From Thalassobacterium sedimentorum (GTDB lineage Bacteria; Verrucomicrobiota; Verrucomicrobiia; Opitutales; Coraliomargaritaceae): a stretch of DNA of 64,000 nt. Position 1 is the stretch's first letter, and each line of letters opens with the position of its first letter. Below the pieces are notes generated by a model. It did not search any database and was not told the origin of the DNA. It saw only the letters and a program-made list of their open reading frames with translations. Location: positions 1-64,000 of the forward strand of contig NZ_JARXIC010000011.1 in the NCBI RefSeq assembly GCF_031127905.1. Reading direction: 5' to 3'. Of the stretch, positions 35,995 to 44,613 are shown piece after piece. Made by a program: the position numbers and the translations under genes.

Positions 35995-36900
35995 TCAAAA
36001 CATAAGGTCAAAAGCATCGCTTACATCTTCATTTTGATCATTTGTCGGTGTGTTGTTTGTAGTTGGGGTAGAAGAAGCCGCCGACTCGACCTCTAAGGTC
36101 ACAGTTTCGGGCTCTCCATCTTCGATAGCATGTTTCTTCACAGTAACGGATGTTTCTTCAAGGTTAATTTCCTCCAGGGTGTATTGACCAAGCGGCCCTT
36201 CGAACTCAGTAGGCGCTTCAGTTAGCTCCTTAACATAGCTCGAATCTTCGTTGGAACGAATCACAACAGTCACCCCAGAATCATAGCGGCGTTCACCGTG
36301 AGTCAGCACAACTTCTTCACCAGTGCGCTGGTCAAGAATGGTTGCCTTGGCAATCACCTCGATATTATTATCCGCATCACGGATGCGTTGAATATCAAAG
36401 TTCAACAATTCAATTTCAGCCTCTTCCTTTTCAGTGCCAGGACGTGCCCGCACTTGCTTCTGCGCTTCCTCGTCAAATAACAGCAGTAGTGTCTTGGATG
36501 GATCGGAACGGTCTTCCTCAATGTATCCTTCAAGCTGGATACGGTAAGGCTTGCGATCGATTGAAGCGAGATACACTCCGAAAGGAGGTGGCGGCGCGAC
36601 CTGAACAGGTGGGTCTGCAGAGAATTCCCCCGTGCTCATATCGACATAAATCTTAGGCGGCGTGAAGACATCATAGATCCACTTAGGACCAGATGGCTGC
36701 GCTTCGACCTCGGGCCAACTTGCATCGACCGACTGGGAAGGCTTCATGGGGACTGCCTCATAGGGGCTATCACCAGTCTGCGCGTTCACGGGCGCAGACA
36801 TAGAAGGCGTGGCATTTGCCTGCTTTAGATAGAGTGCGACTCCACCAGCAAGTAGAAGCACTGCGACGGCAAGGATGAGCTTATCGTAAATCTTATTCAT
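35995..36900 (-). CDS. Amuc_1099-like pilus system protein
   Basis: The 301-residue protein has one N-terminal membrane helix (about 9-26, LILAVAVLLLAGGVALYL) and an exported part. The exported part has a proline-rich linker, a beta region with FGVYLASIDRKPYRIQLEGYI, and a low-complexity Thr/Asn tail (TPTTNNTPTNDQNED). The domain has no enzymatic motif. By position between the PilO-like and secretin genes it corresponds to Amuc_1099; a PilP-like linking role between inner-membrane ring and secretin is likely but inferred. It starts five bases after the PilO-like gene and is followed after 38 bases by the secretin. Confidence 0.7.
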   Translation of the reverse strand: MNKIYDKLILAVAVLLLAGGVALYLKQANATPSMSAPVNAQTGDSPYEAVPMKPSQSVDASWPEVEAQPSGPKWIYDVFTPPKIYVDMSTGEFSADPPVQVAPPPPFGVYLASIDRKPYRIQLEGYIEEDRSDPSKTLLLLFDEEAQKQVRARPGTEKEEAEIELLNFDIQRIRDADNNIEVIAKATILDQRTGEEVVLTHGERRYDSGVTVVIRSNEDSSYVKELTEAPTEFEGPLGQYTLEEINLEETSVTVKKHAIEDGEPETVTLEVESAASSTPTTNNTPTNDQNEDVSDAFDLMF

Positions 36901-36905
36901 CGAAA

Positions 36906-37889
36906 CTAAATGTTATCTTCAGCAGAATCCGCCGGAAGGACGATCTCGATAAACTCGAGAACGACAGTAAATGTGGAAGTATTTTCAGAGATCACTAATT
37001 TCTTTGTTTCTTCAGGGGCCGCTGATTCTGCAGCAGAATTTGAAGACCCACCAAAGACACCAAAGATGGCATCCAAATCATTGCCTTTTTTGCCCGCGTT
37101 GGTTTTAGCGGTTTGCCCGGTCGGACGTGCCACTTCAATGCTACGCACGACAATCGGCAAATCGAACTTGGCCAGCGAATTCAAGAACTCACGCAAGGAG
37201 TCGGTATATCCAGTAAAGGAAAGACTAAAGCCCATAGTCTCCACCGCTCCAGGCACACGAGCCGAAACAGCAGGACTAATACTGAAGCTCTGGGATTGAT
37301 CCCGGCCTTGGGCCTGACCGCTTTGCTCCAAAACTTCACGCCGCACAGATACAATACTCTCTGGATCTGCAGCAATTAAGCGGTCCAACAAGTAACTTAG
37401 GATCTGACGCTGTTTATCCAGCGCCTGTATCTTAGACTCGTCTTCCAACGGGCTGGCATTGTCAACATACCGCTCAAATCCGAAACCAAAGTTCTCTGGC
37501 AATTCAATCGGACTTTCGATATCGTTCTCGTCCACATGAGCGGCTGCCTTGCGACGGTAATCAGATATGAACTGCTGCACACCAGCCATCACACCAATGC
37601 CATCGCTTGATGCGGTGATTCGCGAACCGCGCTCCAGATTATCTCGGATTTTATTCAGCTCCGCGACCAACTGCTCCACATTCTGTCGTGAAGCGGCCAC
37701 GTTCTCTTCCGAGGGTGCAGGATCAGCAAAGCGCATGTTATTGAGCTGTGATTCCGCACTCGTGATTTTTGATTTCGCTTGATCGATTTTACCCGACTCG
37801 GCGAATGCGAGGTATGCACCTGCGCCAAATGCCAATAGGCAAATGACCACAATAATGGTGAAAGTGAGATTTTTCTTTAGGAGACCCAT
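36906..37889 (-). CDS. Amuc_1100-like pilus protein (PilO-like)
   Basis: The 327-residue protein has a single N-terminal helix (about 10-28, TFTIIVVICLLAFGAGAYLAF), a coiled coil (about 30-90), and an alpha/beta domain with VETMGFSLSFTGYTDSLREF (about 215-235) and LPIVVRSIEVARP, the ferredoxin-like pattern of PilO. Its position downstream of a PilM/PilN-like gene matches Akkermansia Amuc_1100, a surface-exposed immunoactive protein. Sequence identity cannot be judged by eye, so the same host activity must not be assumed. The C-terminal part holds a Ser/Ala-rich insert. Confidence 0.75.
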   Translation of the reverse strand: MGLLKKNLTFTIIVVICLLAFGAGAYLAFAESGKIDQAKSKITSAESQLNNMRFADPAPSEENVAASRQNVEQLVAELNKIRDNLERGSRITASSDGIGVMAGVQQFISDYRRKAAAHVDENDIESPIELPENFGFGFERYVDNASPLEDESKIQALDKQRQILSYLLDRLIAADPESIVSVRREVLEQSGQAQGRDQSQSFSISPAVSARVPGAVETMGFSLSFTGYTDSLREFLNSLAKFDLPIVVRSIEVARPTGQTAKTNAGKKGNDLDAIFGVFGGSSNSAAESAAPEETKKLVISENTSTFTVVLEFIEIVLPADSAEDNI

Positions 37890-37894
37890 GGTGT

Positions 37895-39562
37895 CTAGAG
37901 TGGTTTGGCTGTATCCACGACCAAGTTAATAGTAAAAGGTAATACATTGAGTCCGTTGTGCAGACTACTCCAATTGATTTTCGGAGGCTTCGAGGAAACG
38001 ATAAACTCTGAACTTTCAAAGCTGTCCTGCAAGCTCTTGATGCGACGTGACAACACGGCTTGGTCGATATCACCATTACCGTTAGCCGTTTCGCGCACAA
38101 GCATTTGCCCTTCCACAACGACTTCATAAGAAGCTGGCCCCTGACTTGGTTTTTCACGATTCACCTTAAGTGAATCCAACCAAGCGTCCTCAGCAGTGGT
38201 CAGGCTTTCCTGTAACTCTGCGAAAAATTGAATCCAGTTACTCTTGGAGTTAACCAAGCCTTCAACACGGCTAATAGATTCGCTAATCTCCGCCGCACGC
38301 TGCGCGTTTTTGGCGATCTGCGCCTGTCGACTTTGTAGCGGAGCCACTTGCGCTGTGGTCGCCTCCGCAGCTTTGGTATATCCGGCACTAAGCTGCTTAT
38401 AACCAATAAATGCAGGCCATGGCGCAAGCGCCAGACAGATCGCAGCAACCATTAAAAATGGCTTCTTTGAAGCAAATTGCATCTCACGCTGCACTTCATC
38501 CGGCAATAAATTCACGCCTGCACTATCAGCAACAAGATCCTGCGCAGCAGCACCTATGATCTCACTGATCTCAAGGCGCAATGAATTGGAATCAGAACCA
38601 ATATCCCCATCCAAGGTGACATTCTGCAAGGGATCGAAAAATTCCACTGCGACCTTTTGTGTTGTGGCCAGCTGTTCGGAAAGCCCCTCCAACAAAGCTC
38701 CACGACCACTCAACAGAATTCGCTTCGGCGCGGCACCTCCCTTTTGACGACGGTAATTTACGATCGAGCGTGTGATTTCCTGACTCATGCGACGCATGAA
38801 GGAATCCGAACAAGAGCTCAACAACTTCGCACCTGAATCATCCTGCGAATAATCCATGCCCGCATTAAAGAATTTATGCTTCACCTCTTCTGCCTGCGCA
38901 AAGGGCTTGCCCAAGCTATCTGCAATATTCTGTGTGAGCGAATTGCCACCCAGTTGAATATTACGAACAAAGAAACCTTCTGAATTCTTGAAAAGTAAAT
39001 TGGTCGAACGAGCACCAATGTTAATCAACAGCACATCTTCATCCAAACTAGGATAGGCGAACTGTATCGCGTTGTAATCCAACACTGTCGCCGCATTGAT
39101 CGTCTCAGCAGTAAATCCCGCCTGCGATACTTCCCGACAAAAATCATCAATGGTGTTCGACTTACAGGCGATAAAGAGGACCTCAGTCTCCACGCCATCG
39201 TCGCCGACCACTTGACTATCCCAAACAACTTCATGCAAGGGATAGGGAATGTTCTGCTGCGCTTCAAAAGCAATAATCTGCGCACGCTTCGAGTCTTCCA
39301 CATGCGGAATACGAATTGTCTTGGTCAGCACTTGGTTGCCCGGAATAATAAACGAAGCCTTTCCGGAGAACTTATGCTTGCCGTGCAAATCACGCAATGC
39401 GAGCCCAACTGCATCGAGCCATGCATCATCGTTCGAATAGTCGTATTGCAGACTCTCCGTAACTAATTTTTCAATTTGAAGTGTGCCCCCGCCTGAGGAA
39501 ACCACCGCTGCGGTGACTCGGCTTGCGCCACAGTTTATGATAAGTTGCTTAGAGCTGCTCAT
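37895..39562 (-). CDS. Amuc_1101-like PilM-type ATPase fused to a PilN-like domain
   Basis: The 555-residue protein begins with an actin-like PilM domain (about 1-350; LIINCGASRVTAAVV, EDSKRAQIIAFEAQQNIPYPL, DVLLINIGARSTNLLF, RNIQLGGNSLTQNIA, RILLSGRGALLEGLSEQL). A membrane helix at about 370-387 follows, then a coiled coil and an alpha/beta domain like PilN. In proteobacteria these are separate proteins that form the inner-membrane alignment complex. The fusion is the verrucomicrobial arrangement. Operon: 57 bases after the 40207 gene and five bases before the PilO-like gene. Confidence 0.87.
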   Translation of the reverse strand: MSSSKQLIINCGASRVTAAVVSSGGGTLQIEKLVTESLQYDYSNDDAWLDAVGLALRDLHGKHKFSGKASFIIPGNQVLTKTIRIPHVEDSKRAQIIAFEAQQNIPYPLHEVVWDSQVVGDDGVETEVLFIACKSNTIDDFCREVSQAGFTAETINAATVLDYNAIQFAYPSLDEDVLLINIGARSTNLLFKNSEGFFVRNIQLGGNSLTQNIADSLGKPFAQAEEVKHKFFNAGMDYSQDDSGAKLLSSCSDSFMRRMSQEITRSIVNYRRQKGGAAPKRILLSGRGALLEGLSEQLATTQKVAVEFFDPLQNVTLDGDIGSDSNSLRLEISEIIGAAAQDLVADSAGVNLLPDEVQREMQFASKKPFLMVAAICLALAPWPAFIGYKQLSAGYTKAAEATTAQVAPLQSRQAQIAKNAQRAAEISESISRVEGLVNSKSNWIQFFAELQESLTTAEDAWLDSLKVNREKPSQGPASYEVVVEGQMLVRETANGNGDIDQAVLSRRIKSLQDSFESSEFIVSSKPPKINWSSLHNGLNVLPFTINLVVDTAKPL

Positions 39563-39619
39563 GTAATAATCCCTTGGAGGAACGATTCAATAGATAGAGA
39601 TGATTGGATTGGAGGGCAT

Positions 39620-40207
39620 TTAGTTTCGAACGTCGCGGCGCAAGAAGGCAGGTAATTTACTCACTCGACCAAGCTCAACACCGGAAACCAGATAGATGGG
39701 CATCAATAGATGTTCATTAGCCGCGCCTTCTGAATCTGCTTTCGATACGAACGAATTTAAAATATCAATATTTGGAATGTTACTGCTCATCGCCGTCTTC
39801 TGCGGCTTTTGCGCCTCACCATCGACCGAGACTTCAACGTAATAAAAGTCGGGGTCCTGCTTCAAGTTATCACGCTCAGCAATTAAACCAGGTAAATAAA
39901 AATACACATTATTATCATCCCCCTTCTCCATGATGATAATCTCAGCTTCACTGGTGTAGTAATCATACTCACGCGAGGAAGCATCGCGAGTATAGGCCAA
40001 GTAAACTTTAACCTTAATGTTCTCTACGAAATTTTTATGGCGCGCCTCTTCCGATGGATTGCCCTCACAGGACAACTCAATTTCCATCTGTATCCAATCA
40101 TCACGCAAGGAGTTAAAATCAACACGATCTACCTTAATAGCTTCCTGTGCACACATAATAAGTGCGCTAGCTAGAAGAGTCAGAATTGGGGCAAAATATT
40201 TCTTCAT
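39620..40207 (-). CDS. Amuc_1102-like pilus-associated secreted protein
   Basis: The 195-residue protein has a signal peptide (MKKYFAPILTLLASALIMCA) and a beta-rich domain. Typical segments are VDRVDFNSLRDDWIQMEIEL, VKVYLAYTRD and DPDFYYVEVSVDGEAQ. No catalytic motif is present. It is the first gene of the pilus-like operon and corresponds by position to Amuc_1102 in the Akkermansia cluster. In this window the gene order is 1102-1101-1100-1099-1098 in the direction of transcription. Its role is unknown. Confidence 0.72.
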   Translation of the reverse strand: MKKYFAPILTLLASALIMCAQEAIKVDRVDFNSLRDDWIQMEIELSCEGNPSEEARHKNFVENIKVKVYLAYTRDASSREYDYYTSEAEIIIMEKGDDNNVYFYLPGLIAERDNLKQDPDFYYVEVSVDGEAQKPQKTAMSSNIPNIDILNSFVSKADSEGAANEHLLMPIYLVSGVELGRVSKLPAFLRRDVRN

Positions 40208-40448
40208 GTTTCAGGGGATAAACTAAATCACCGCAACTTAGCGGCATGAGGCTGTAATTGCTATGTACTGGCTTCGCGCATAGCAACCCCTTTTTCGGAG
40301 AATTCCTAGCTTTCCTTAGGAACTCTTAATTTGATTCACTGTCCTTAACCACACCATTAGCAGATAAATGCCTTTTTTAAAGGGATTAAGACAGTACGAA
40401 AGGGAGAATTCACTTGCAGAAATACTTTGTAAGCAAAGCCTCTAAAAC
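40208..40448 (-). promoter_or_regulatory. Leader/promoter region of the pilus-like operon with inverted repeats
   Basis: Between the divergent Amuc_1102-like and Nudix genes lies a perfect 8-bp inverted repeat TTGCTATG (40258-40265) / CATAGCAA (40279-40286) with a 13-base loop, and a smaller CCGC/GCGG hairpin (40231-40244). Both would lie in the 5' leader of the minus-strand operon. They could be an RNA structure or an operator; a T-run on the plus strand after the larger one also allows a terminator. Exact promoters were not fixed. Confidence 0.4.
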
Positions 40449-40952
40449 ATGCAAACAACGCTCCCTTTTAAGATTAGCGCCCTCGTATTTGTGCAAAATG
40501 CGCAGGGGAAGCAATTACTCATAAAACGCAAGAAGGCTCCCAACCTAGGCTGCTGGAGCCCGATCGGCGGCAAACTGGACATGAATTCCGGGGAATCTCC
40601 TTATGAATGCGCCCGCCGCGAAACCCAAGAAGAGATCGGATTGCAACTCGAAGACCATGATCTACACTGCTTCGGTTACATCTCTGAAAAAAGTTATGAA
40701 GGCACCGGCCATTGGTTAATGTTTCTCTTTGATTGCAAAAAAACACTCGCACATCTCCCACAAGCCATCAATGAAGGCCATTTTGCGTTTTTTGCGCGCG
40801 AGGAAATAGAGCAATTACCCATACCAGAAACTGATCGCAGCCTGCTGTGGCCTTATTATGATCAATATAAAGAGGGCTTTATCGGTTTACGCGCGAACTG
40901 CGCCCCAGGCGGACAACTCGACATCACGGAAGAACTGAAGATTACACCCTAG
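40449..40952 (+). CDS. Nudix hydrolase
   Basis: The 167-residue protein has a Nudix box at about 38-62 (GGKLDMNSGESPYECARRET, then QEEIGL). The REtxEExG core is present, but two extra residues separate the first glycine from the usual glutamate. Nudix enzymes hydrolyse nucleoside diphosphate derivatives such as oxidised nucleotides; the substrate is not clear. There is no signal peptide. It is convergent with recF and divergent from the pilus operon. Confidence 0.9.
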   Translation: MQTTLPFKISALVFVQNAQGKQLLIKRKKAPNLGCWSPIGGKLDMNSGESPYECARRETQEEIGLQLEDHDLHCFGYISEKSYEGTGHWLMFLFDCKKTLAHLPQAINEGHFAFFAREEIEQLPIPETDRSLLWPYYDQYKEGFIGLRANCAPGGQLDITEELKITP

Positions 40953-40996
40953 GCAAACTAGGTATATCTATGCAGTAGCATGTAGTCAAAAAAGAA

Positions 40997-42085
40997 CTAC
41001 ACCAACGGACCCGTCGCTGCAGTAGTCGCCTGCCCGTTGGCTATAGATGTGATACGCCACTCATCTAAATCAACCGGCAATTCAGTGCCAGTAGCAATGA
41101 CCTGCAATTCGGCCGGACATGCACGCCAAAATCCTTGACGACGCACGGGATCCAATTCCCCCAATACATCATCAGCCAATAGCACTGGAGCCACACCCAA
41201 CTGCTGATGATAAAAACTAGCCTGTGCAATGCGAAGCGCCACGCACAGCCCTCGTTGCTGACCGTCCGAAGCATATTCGCGCGCGCCCCCGACTTGCAAC
41301 GCCAAGTGAAAGTCATCTCGGTGAGGACCACGCTGAGTGGCACCGATCATACGATCTCTGGGACGACTGTCCTGCAAAAGTCTGCGGTAGACTTCTGGAT
41401 CGCGGCAATCAACATTAGGACGAAAGTCCAGCTCCGGGCCCTCGCCAGCTTCTGCGATCTGATCATATACGCGACACAAGACCGCCCGCAACTCAGCCAT
41501 ACCCGCCTCACGATAGGATGCGATGGTACTCGCATGCGGTGCAATTTCAGCCTCGAAAGCAGATAACTCAGCTGCGCTGCCACCATTTTTTAAGAGACGG
41601 TTCCGCTCTGCAATGCCACGATGGAAGTCGCGCAATGCCGTATAGTAACCACGATTCACCACGGCAAGCGTCAAGTCCATGAAGCGCCGACGCTCACCAG
41701 GCCCTCCACGCAAAAGCATCAAATCCCCCGAACAAAGCGTGACCGTCGGAAAGCGACCAATAAATTCAACTAATCGCGTCACCTTTTCACCATCAACCTG
41801 CACGCTGCGCCCACTTCTACCCGAGTGAATCTCTAAATGTGTCGCGCCCTGATGATCATGCTCCAACTGATAAACCAGTGCATACTCCTTATGGCCCTTG
41901 CGTGGCAAAGCTGTTAAAGTCTGCGTACGAAATGAACGCAATGCAGTGGCCAGCCCCAGCGCCTCTAACAAGTTAGACTTCCCCTGTCCATTTGCCCCAA
42001 GTAAAAAATGACGCTCACCGCCCAAAGGAAGTTCGGTAAACTCGATATTACGAAAATTTTGCAAACGTAGGTTTAGAAAACGCAT
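40997..42085 (-). CDS. recF: DNA replication and repair protein RecF
   Basis: RecF loads RecA at single-strand gaps through RecFOR. The 362-residue SMC-like ATPase shows Walker A GANGQGKSN (about 30-38), the signature SDGQQRGLCVAL (about 288), and Walker B PVLLADDVLGELD (about 317). Its N-terminus MRFLNLRLQNFRNIEF is typical. It does not sit beside dnaA/dnaN/gyrB here but as the last gene in a run with a LysM lipoprotein and a cysteine desulfurase (18-base gap from the latter). Confidence 0.94.
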   Translation of the reverse strand: MRFLNLRLQNFRNIEFTELPLGGERHFLLGANGQGKSNLLEALGLATALRSFRTQTLTALPRKGHKEYALVYQLEHDHQGATHLEIHSGRSGRSVQVDGEKVTRLVEFIGRFPTVTLCSGDLMLLRGGPGERRRFMDLTLAVVNRGYYTALRDFHRGIAERNRLLKNGGSAAELSAFEAEIAPHASTIASYREAGMAELRAVLCRVYDQIAEAGEGPELDFRPNVDCRDPEVYRRLLQDSRPRDRMIGATQRGPHRDDFHLALQVGGAREYASDGQQRGLCVALRIAQASFYHQQLGVAPVLLADDVLGELDPVRRQGFWRACPAELQVIATGTELPVDLDEWRITSIANGQATTAATGPLV

Positions 42086-42103
42086 GGAATCAGCTCTCCG
42101 ATG

Positions 42104-43255
42104 TCAATCAATTGAGATTACCTGACTCCGCGAAGACGCTGCCTCGGCCTTCAGAGCTTGATAACCACTCATCAAGGCTTCTACCAGGGCATACCAATCA
42201 GCCAAGGTGGTCTCCGCGCCGGAACTAATACGCAAGACTCGTCCCGCACTCGCGGAGTCCAGTCCCATCGCACGCAAAACCGACGATTGCGTCGACTTCC
42301 CAGTCGAGCAAGCTGAACCCGCCGAGCACAAAAAGCCGGCTCGCTCTAAAGAACGTATCCAACGCACACTCTGAAACTCTGGCATAATTAACGAAACGGT
42401 ATTCCACAAACGCTCAACGCCCTCCCCTATAACTTGAACCCCCGGCAAGCGACGCGATAGTTCTGCAATAAAGGCATCACGGGCAGCTGGCTCTCCAAGG
42501 GTTACATGTTCAAGCGCCGCGACCATGGACAGAACTCCAGCCACATCTTCTGTCCCGGCTCGTTGCCCTGCTTCTTGCGCTCCCCCATATAATAAACGGC
42601 AAGGTTCCACACCTGCAGCTGGTAACACCATAAAGCCGACCCCCTTGGGCCCACCGAATTTATGCGCACAAGCTGTCACATAAGTACAATCGCCCAAGCC
42701 AGACAAAGGCATCTTCCCCACCCACTGCGATGCATCACAATGATAGGGTAAGTGCACTTCAGCACACAGACGCGCAATCGACTGCCACGGTTGAATGACA
42801 CCAGTCTCATTGTTTGCTGCCATTACAGACAATGCTGCCAAGTCTCCGTCCGCAATTAATCGCTGCACCGCATGTTCGTCGACACGCCCATCTGATAACA
42901 GCGGGAGCCACAACACCCGCTCAGCTAAAAATGCCTTAGCCGCCTCAATGACACTCGGATGCTCAGTCGGATTAATGCCCACGCGCGCATTGGGGCCCAG
43001 CACCTCGGCCCAATACCGCATCACTCCATTATTCGCCTCAGTGGCTCCTGAGGTAAACACAACTCTTCCTGCATCCACACCGATGCGTTGCGCCACGCTC
43101 GTGCGGGCCGCCTCATAGCGCACACGTACGCCAGCAGCTTGCCGGTACGGACTAGAGGGATTCAACCACTGCGCCTCAGTCGCTTCCACCCATGCCAATT
43201 TTGCAGCCCCAGCCAATGGCGTAGTCGCATTATAGTCGAAATAGCGTGGCTTCAT
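42104..43255 (-). CDS. Cysteine desulfurase (NifS/IscS-like, class V aminotransferase)
   Basis: The 383-residue PLP enzyme removes sulfur from cysteine for Fe-S or thio-cofactor assembly. Motifs are the start YFDYNATTPL, FTSGATEANN (about 68), the PLP lysine in CAHKFGGPKGVG (about 198), and the catalytic-cysteine loop SAGSACSTGKS (about 318). The lack of neighbouring iscU or suf genes means the acceptor is unknown. It lies 51 bases after the LysM lipoprotein gene and 18 before recF on the same strand. Confidence 0.9.
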   Translation of the reverse strand: MKPRYFDYNATTPLAGAAKLAWVEATEAQWLNPSSPYRQAAGVRVRYEAARTSVAQRIGVDAGRVVFTSGATEANNGVMRYWAEVLGPNARVGINPTEHPSVIEAAKAFLAERVLWLPLLSDGRVDEHAVQRLIADGDLAALSVMAANNETGVIQPWQSIARLCAEVHLPYHCDASQWVGKMPLSGLGDCTYVTACAHKFGGPKGVGFMVLPAAGVEPCRLLYGGAQEAGQRAGTEDVAGVLSMVAALEHVTLGEPAARDAFIAELSRRLPGVQVIGEGVERLWNTVSLIMPEFQSVRWIRSLERAGFLCSAGSACSTGKSTQSSVLRAMGLDSASAGRVLRISSGAETTLADWYALVEALMSGYQALKAEAASSRSQVISID

Positions 43256-43306
43256 AGTCCCAATACGCTAAGCGAAGCTCAATATAGGTCAAATGAAGTT
43301 CGCCCA

Positions 43307-44089
43307 CTATGGGATGCGAACTTCCTGCCCCACGCGCAGGGCGCTCTCACTGGAAAGTCGATCGCGATTGGCCTGATAAATGTCAATCCAACGTGAAGGC
43401 GTACCATAAAAGCGCTTACTGATCGCACTCAGGGTATCGCCCGGTTGTACGGTATAAGTGCGAGGTGCATCACTGGGGCTGGGAACGCTGTTAGCTGCTG
43501 TAGTCGTGGGAGCCACAGCGGTAGCGCCTACACCTGATTGCCCCGCCTGGGCTGCAACCGGAGCCGGTGCGCGTCGCGCCTGCCCCAGCATATTCTCAAG
43601 CTGCTCAACCCTCGCCGTCGACGCCATCAAATCACGCTTCAAACTGTCATTTTCTTGTTTCAAGGTTTTAACCAAATCCATCAAATCGATACGATCCAGT
43701 TCTCCTTCATAGGGTTGCGCAGGCAATTGACGCGCAAACTCCTTTTGTGCAGTTTCAATCAACTGGCGCACCTGCGTGGCCTGCGGTGACTGCGGCTTAA
43801 TTTGTAAATAGCGATCAAAATGATAAATCGCCCGCACAGGATCCTTCATGGTACGCAAATAAATGTAGCCAGCTTCTAAATGCGACTCAGGCGCATCCCG
43901 CCGCACCTCCAACACACGCAGAAAAGCACCCAACGCTTCTTCCATCCGCCCCTGATTCTTATAGTCCTGCCCCAACTGATACTGCTTTTCATCAGTCTCA
44001 CTCACAATTTCAACACCACTAGGTGCACAACCAATTAGATGCACTAAAGCGAGAATAATGAGGTGGTAATAGCAAAACTTGCGTAACAT
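43307..44089 (-). CDS. LysM-domain lipoprotein with TPR and coiled-coil region
   Basis: The 260-residue protein has a lipoprotein signal with lipobox LIGC (Cys21), a TPR-like helical segment (about 35-105; QYQLGQDYKNQGRMEEALGA), a coiled coil (about 130-170), an Ala/Pro/Thr-rich linker, and a C-terminal LysM domain (about 210-260; YTVQPGDTLSAISKRFYG, LRVGQEVRIP). LysM binds peptidoglycan, so it is probably an outer-membrane lipoprotein contacting the cell wall. Similar TPR-LysM proteins assist cell division or envelope upkeep, but the role here is unknown. Confidence 0.85.
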   Translation of the reverse strand: MLRKFCYYHLIILALVHLIGCAPSGVEIVSETDEKQYQLGQDYKNQGRMEEALGAFLRVLEVRRDAPESHLEAGYIYLRTMKDPVRAIYHFDRYLQIKPQSPQATQVRQLIETAQKEFARQLPAQPYEGELDRIDLMDLVKTLKQENDSLKRDLMASTARVEQLENMLGQARRAPAPVAAQAGQSGVGATAVAPTTTAANSVPSPSDAPRTYTVQPGDTLSAISKRFYGTPSRWIDIYQANRDRLSSESALRVGQEVRIP

Positions 44090-44199
44090 TGAGATAAGTG
44101 TGTTAAATCCGCGCTAAAGACCGTCAACGCTATTCGATTCAAAGGATATGCTCAGGCATTGCCTTGCATAAGTCGAGTCCAGTCATTTCATGCGAGTAT

Positions 44200-44577
44200 A
44201 TGCAAACTATCGAAGAATTCAGAATCGGAGAAGTTATTCTAAAACAAGGGGAACAGAGTAAGGGTTTTTACGTTCTCGAAAAAGGTGCTGTCGAAGTCTT
44301 GAAGAATGATGTCATGCTGAACGTGTTGATGTACCCAGGCACGATCTTCGGGGAGATCGGCGAAATACTCAACGACGCCCGCACCTGTACCATCAGAGCC
44401 CGCAGCCAGACCCAAGTCACCAAATACGAATGTCCCGACCTGGACAGTCTGGTGCAACAACATCCGGAAATCGCTGTCAAAATCATGCAAACTCTCGCCA
44501 GCCGCCTCGAACGCACCACCCAAAAGCTTGCCGACTTATCCAACATGTCTGCCTTTTGGACCGACACCACCAAGTAA
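44200..44577 (+). CDS. Cyclic nucleotide-binding domain protein
   Basis: The 125-residue protein is a nearly bare cNMP-binding beta-roll. It has RIGEVILKQGEQSKGFYVLE, GAVEVL, PGTIFGEIGEILNDARTCTIRA (the phosphate-binding cassette region) and a C-terminal helix. There is no helix-turn-helix, so it is not a CRP-like regulator on its own. It may act as a sensor subunit. I chose the ATG at 44200 over a TTG at 44164. It is divergent from the LysM lipoprotein gene and 36 bases before the peroxiredoxin gene. Confidence 0.8.
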   Translation: MQTIEEFRIGEVILKQGEQSKGFYVLEKGAVEVLKNDVMLNVLMYPGTIFGEIGEILNDARTCTIRARSQTQVTKYECPDLDSLVQQHPEIAVKIMQTLASRLERTTQKLADLSNMSAFWTDTTK

Positions 44578-44613
44578 ACGTTCGATTCACCGACCAACCA
44601 CTCAATTGTCGAA

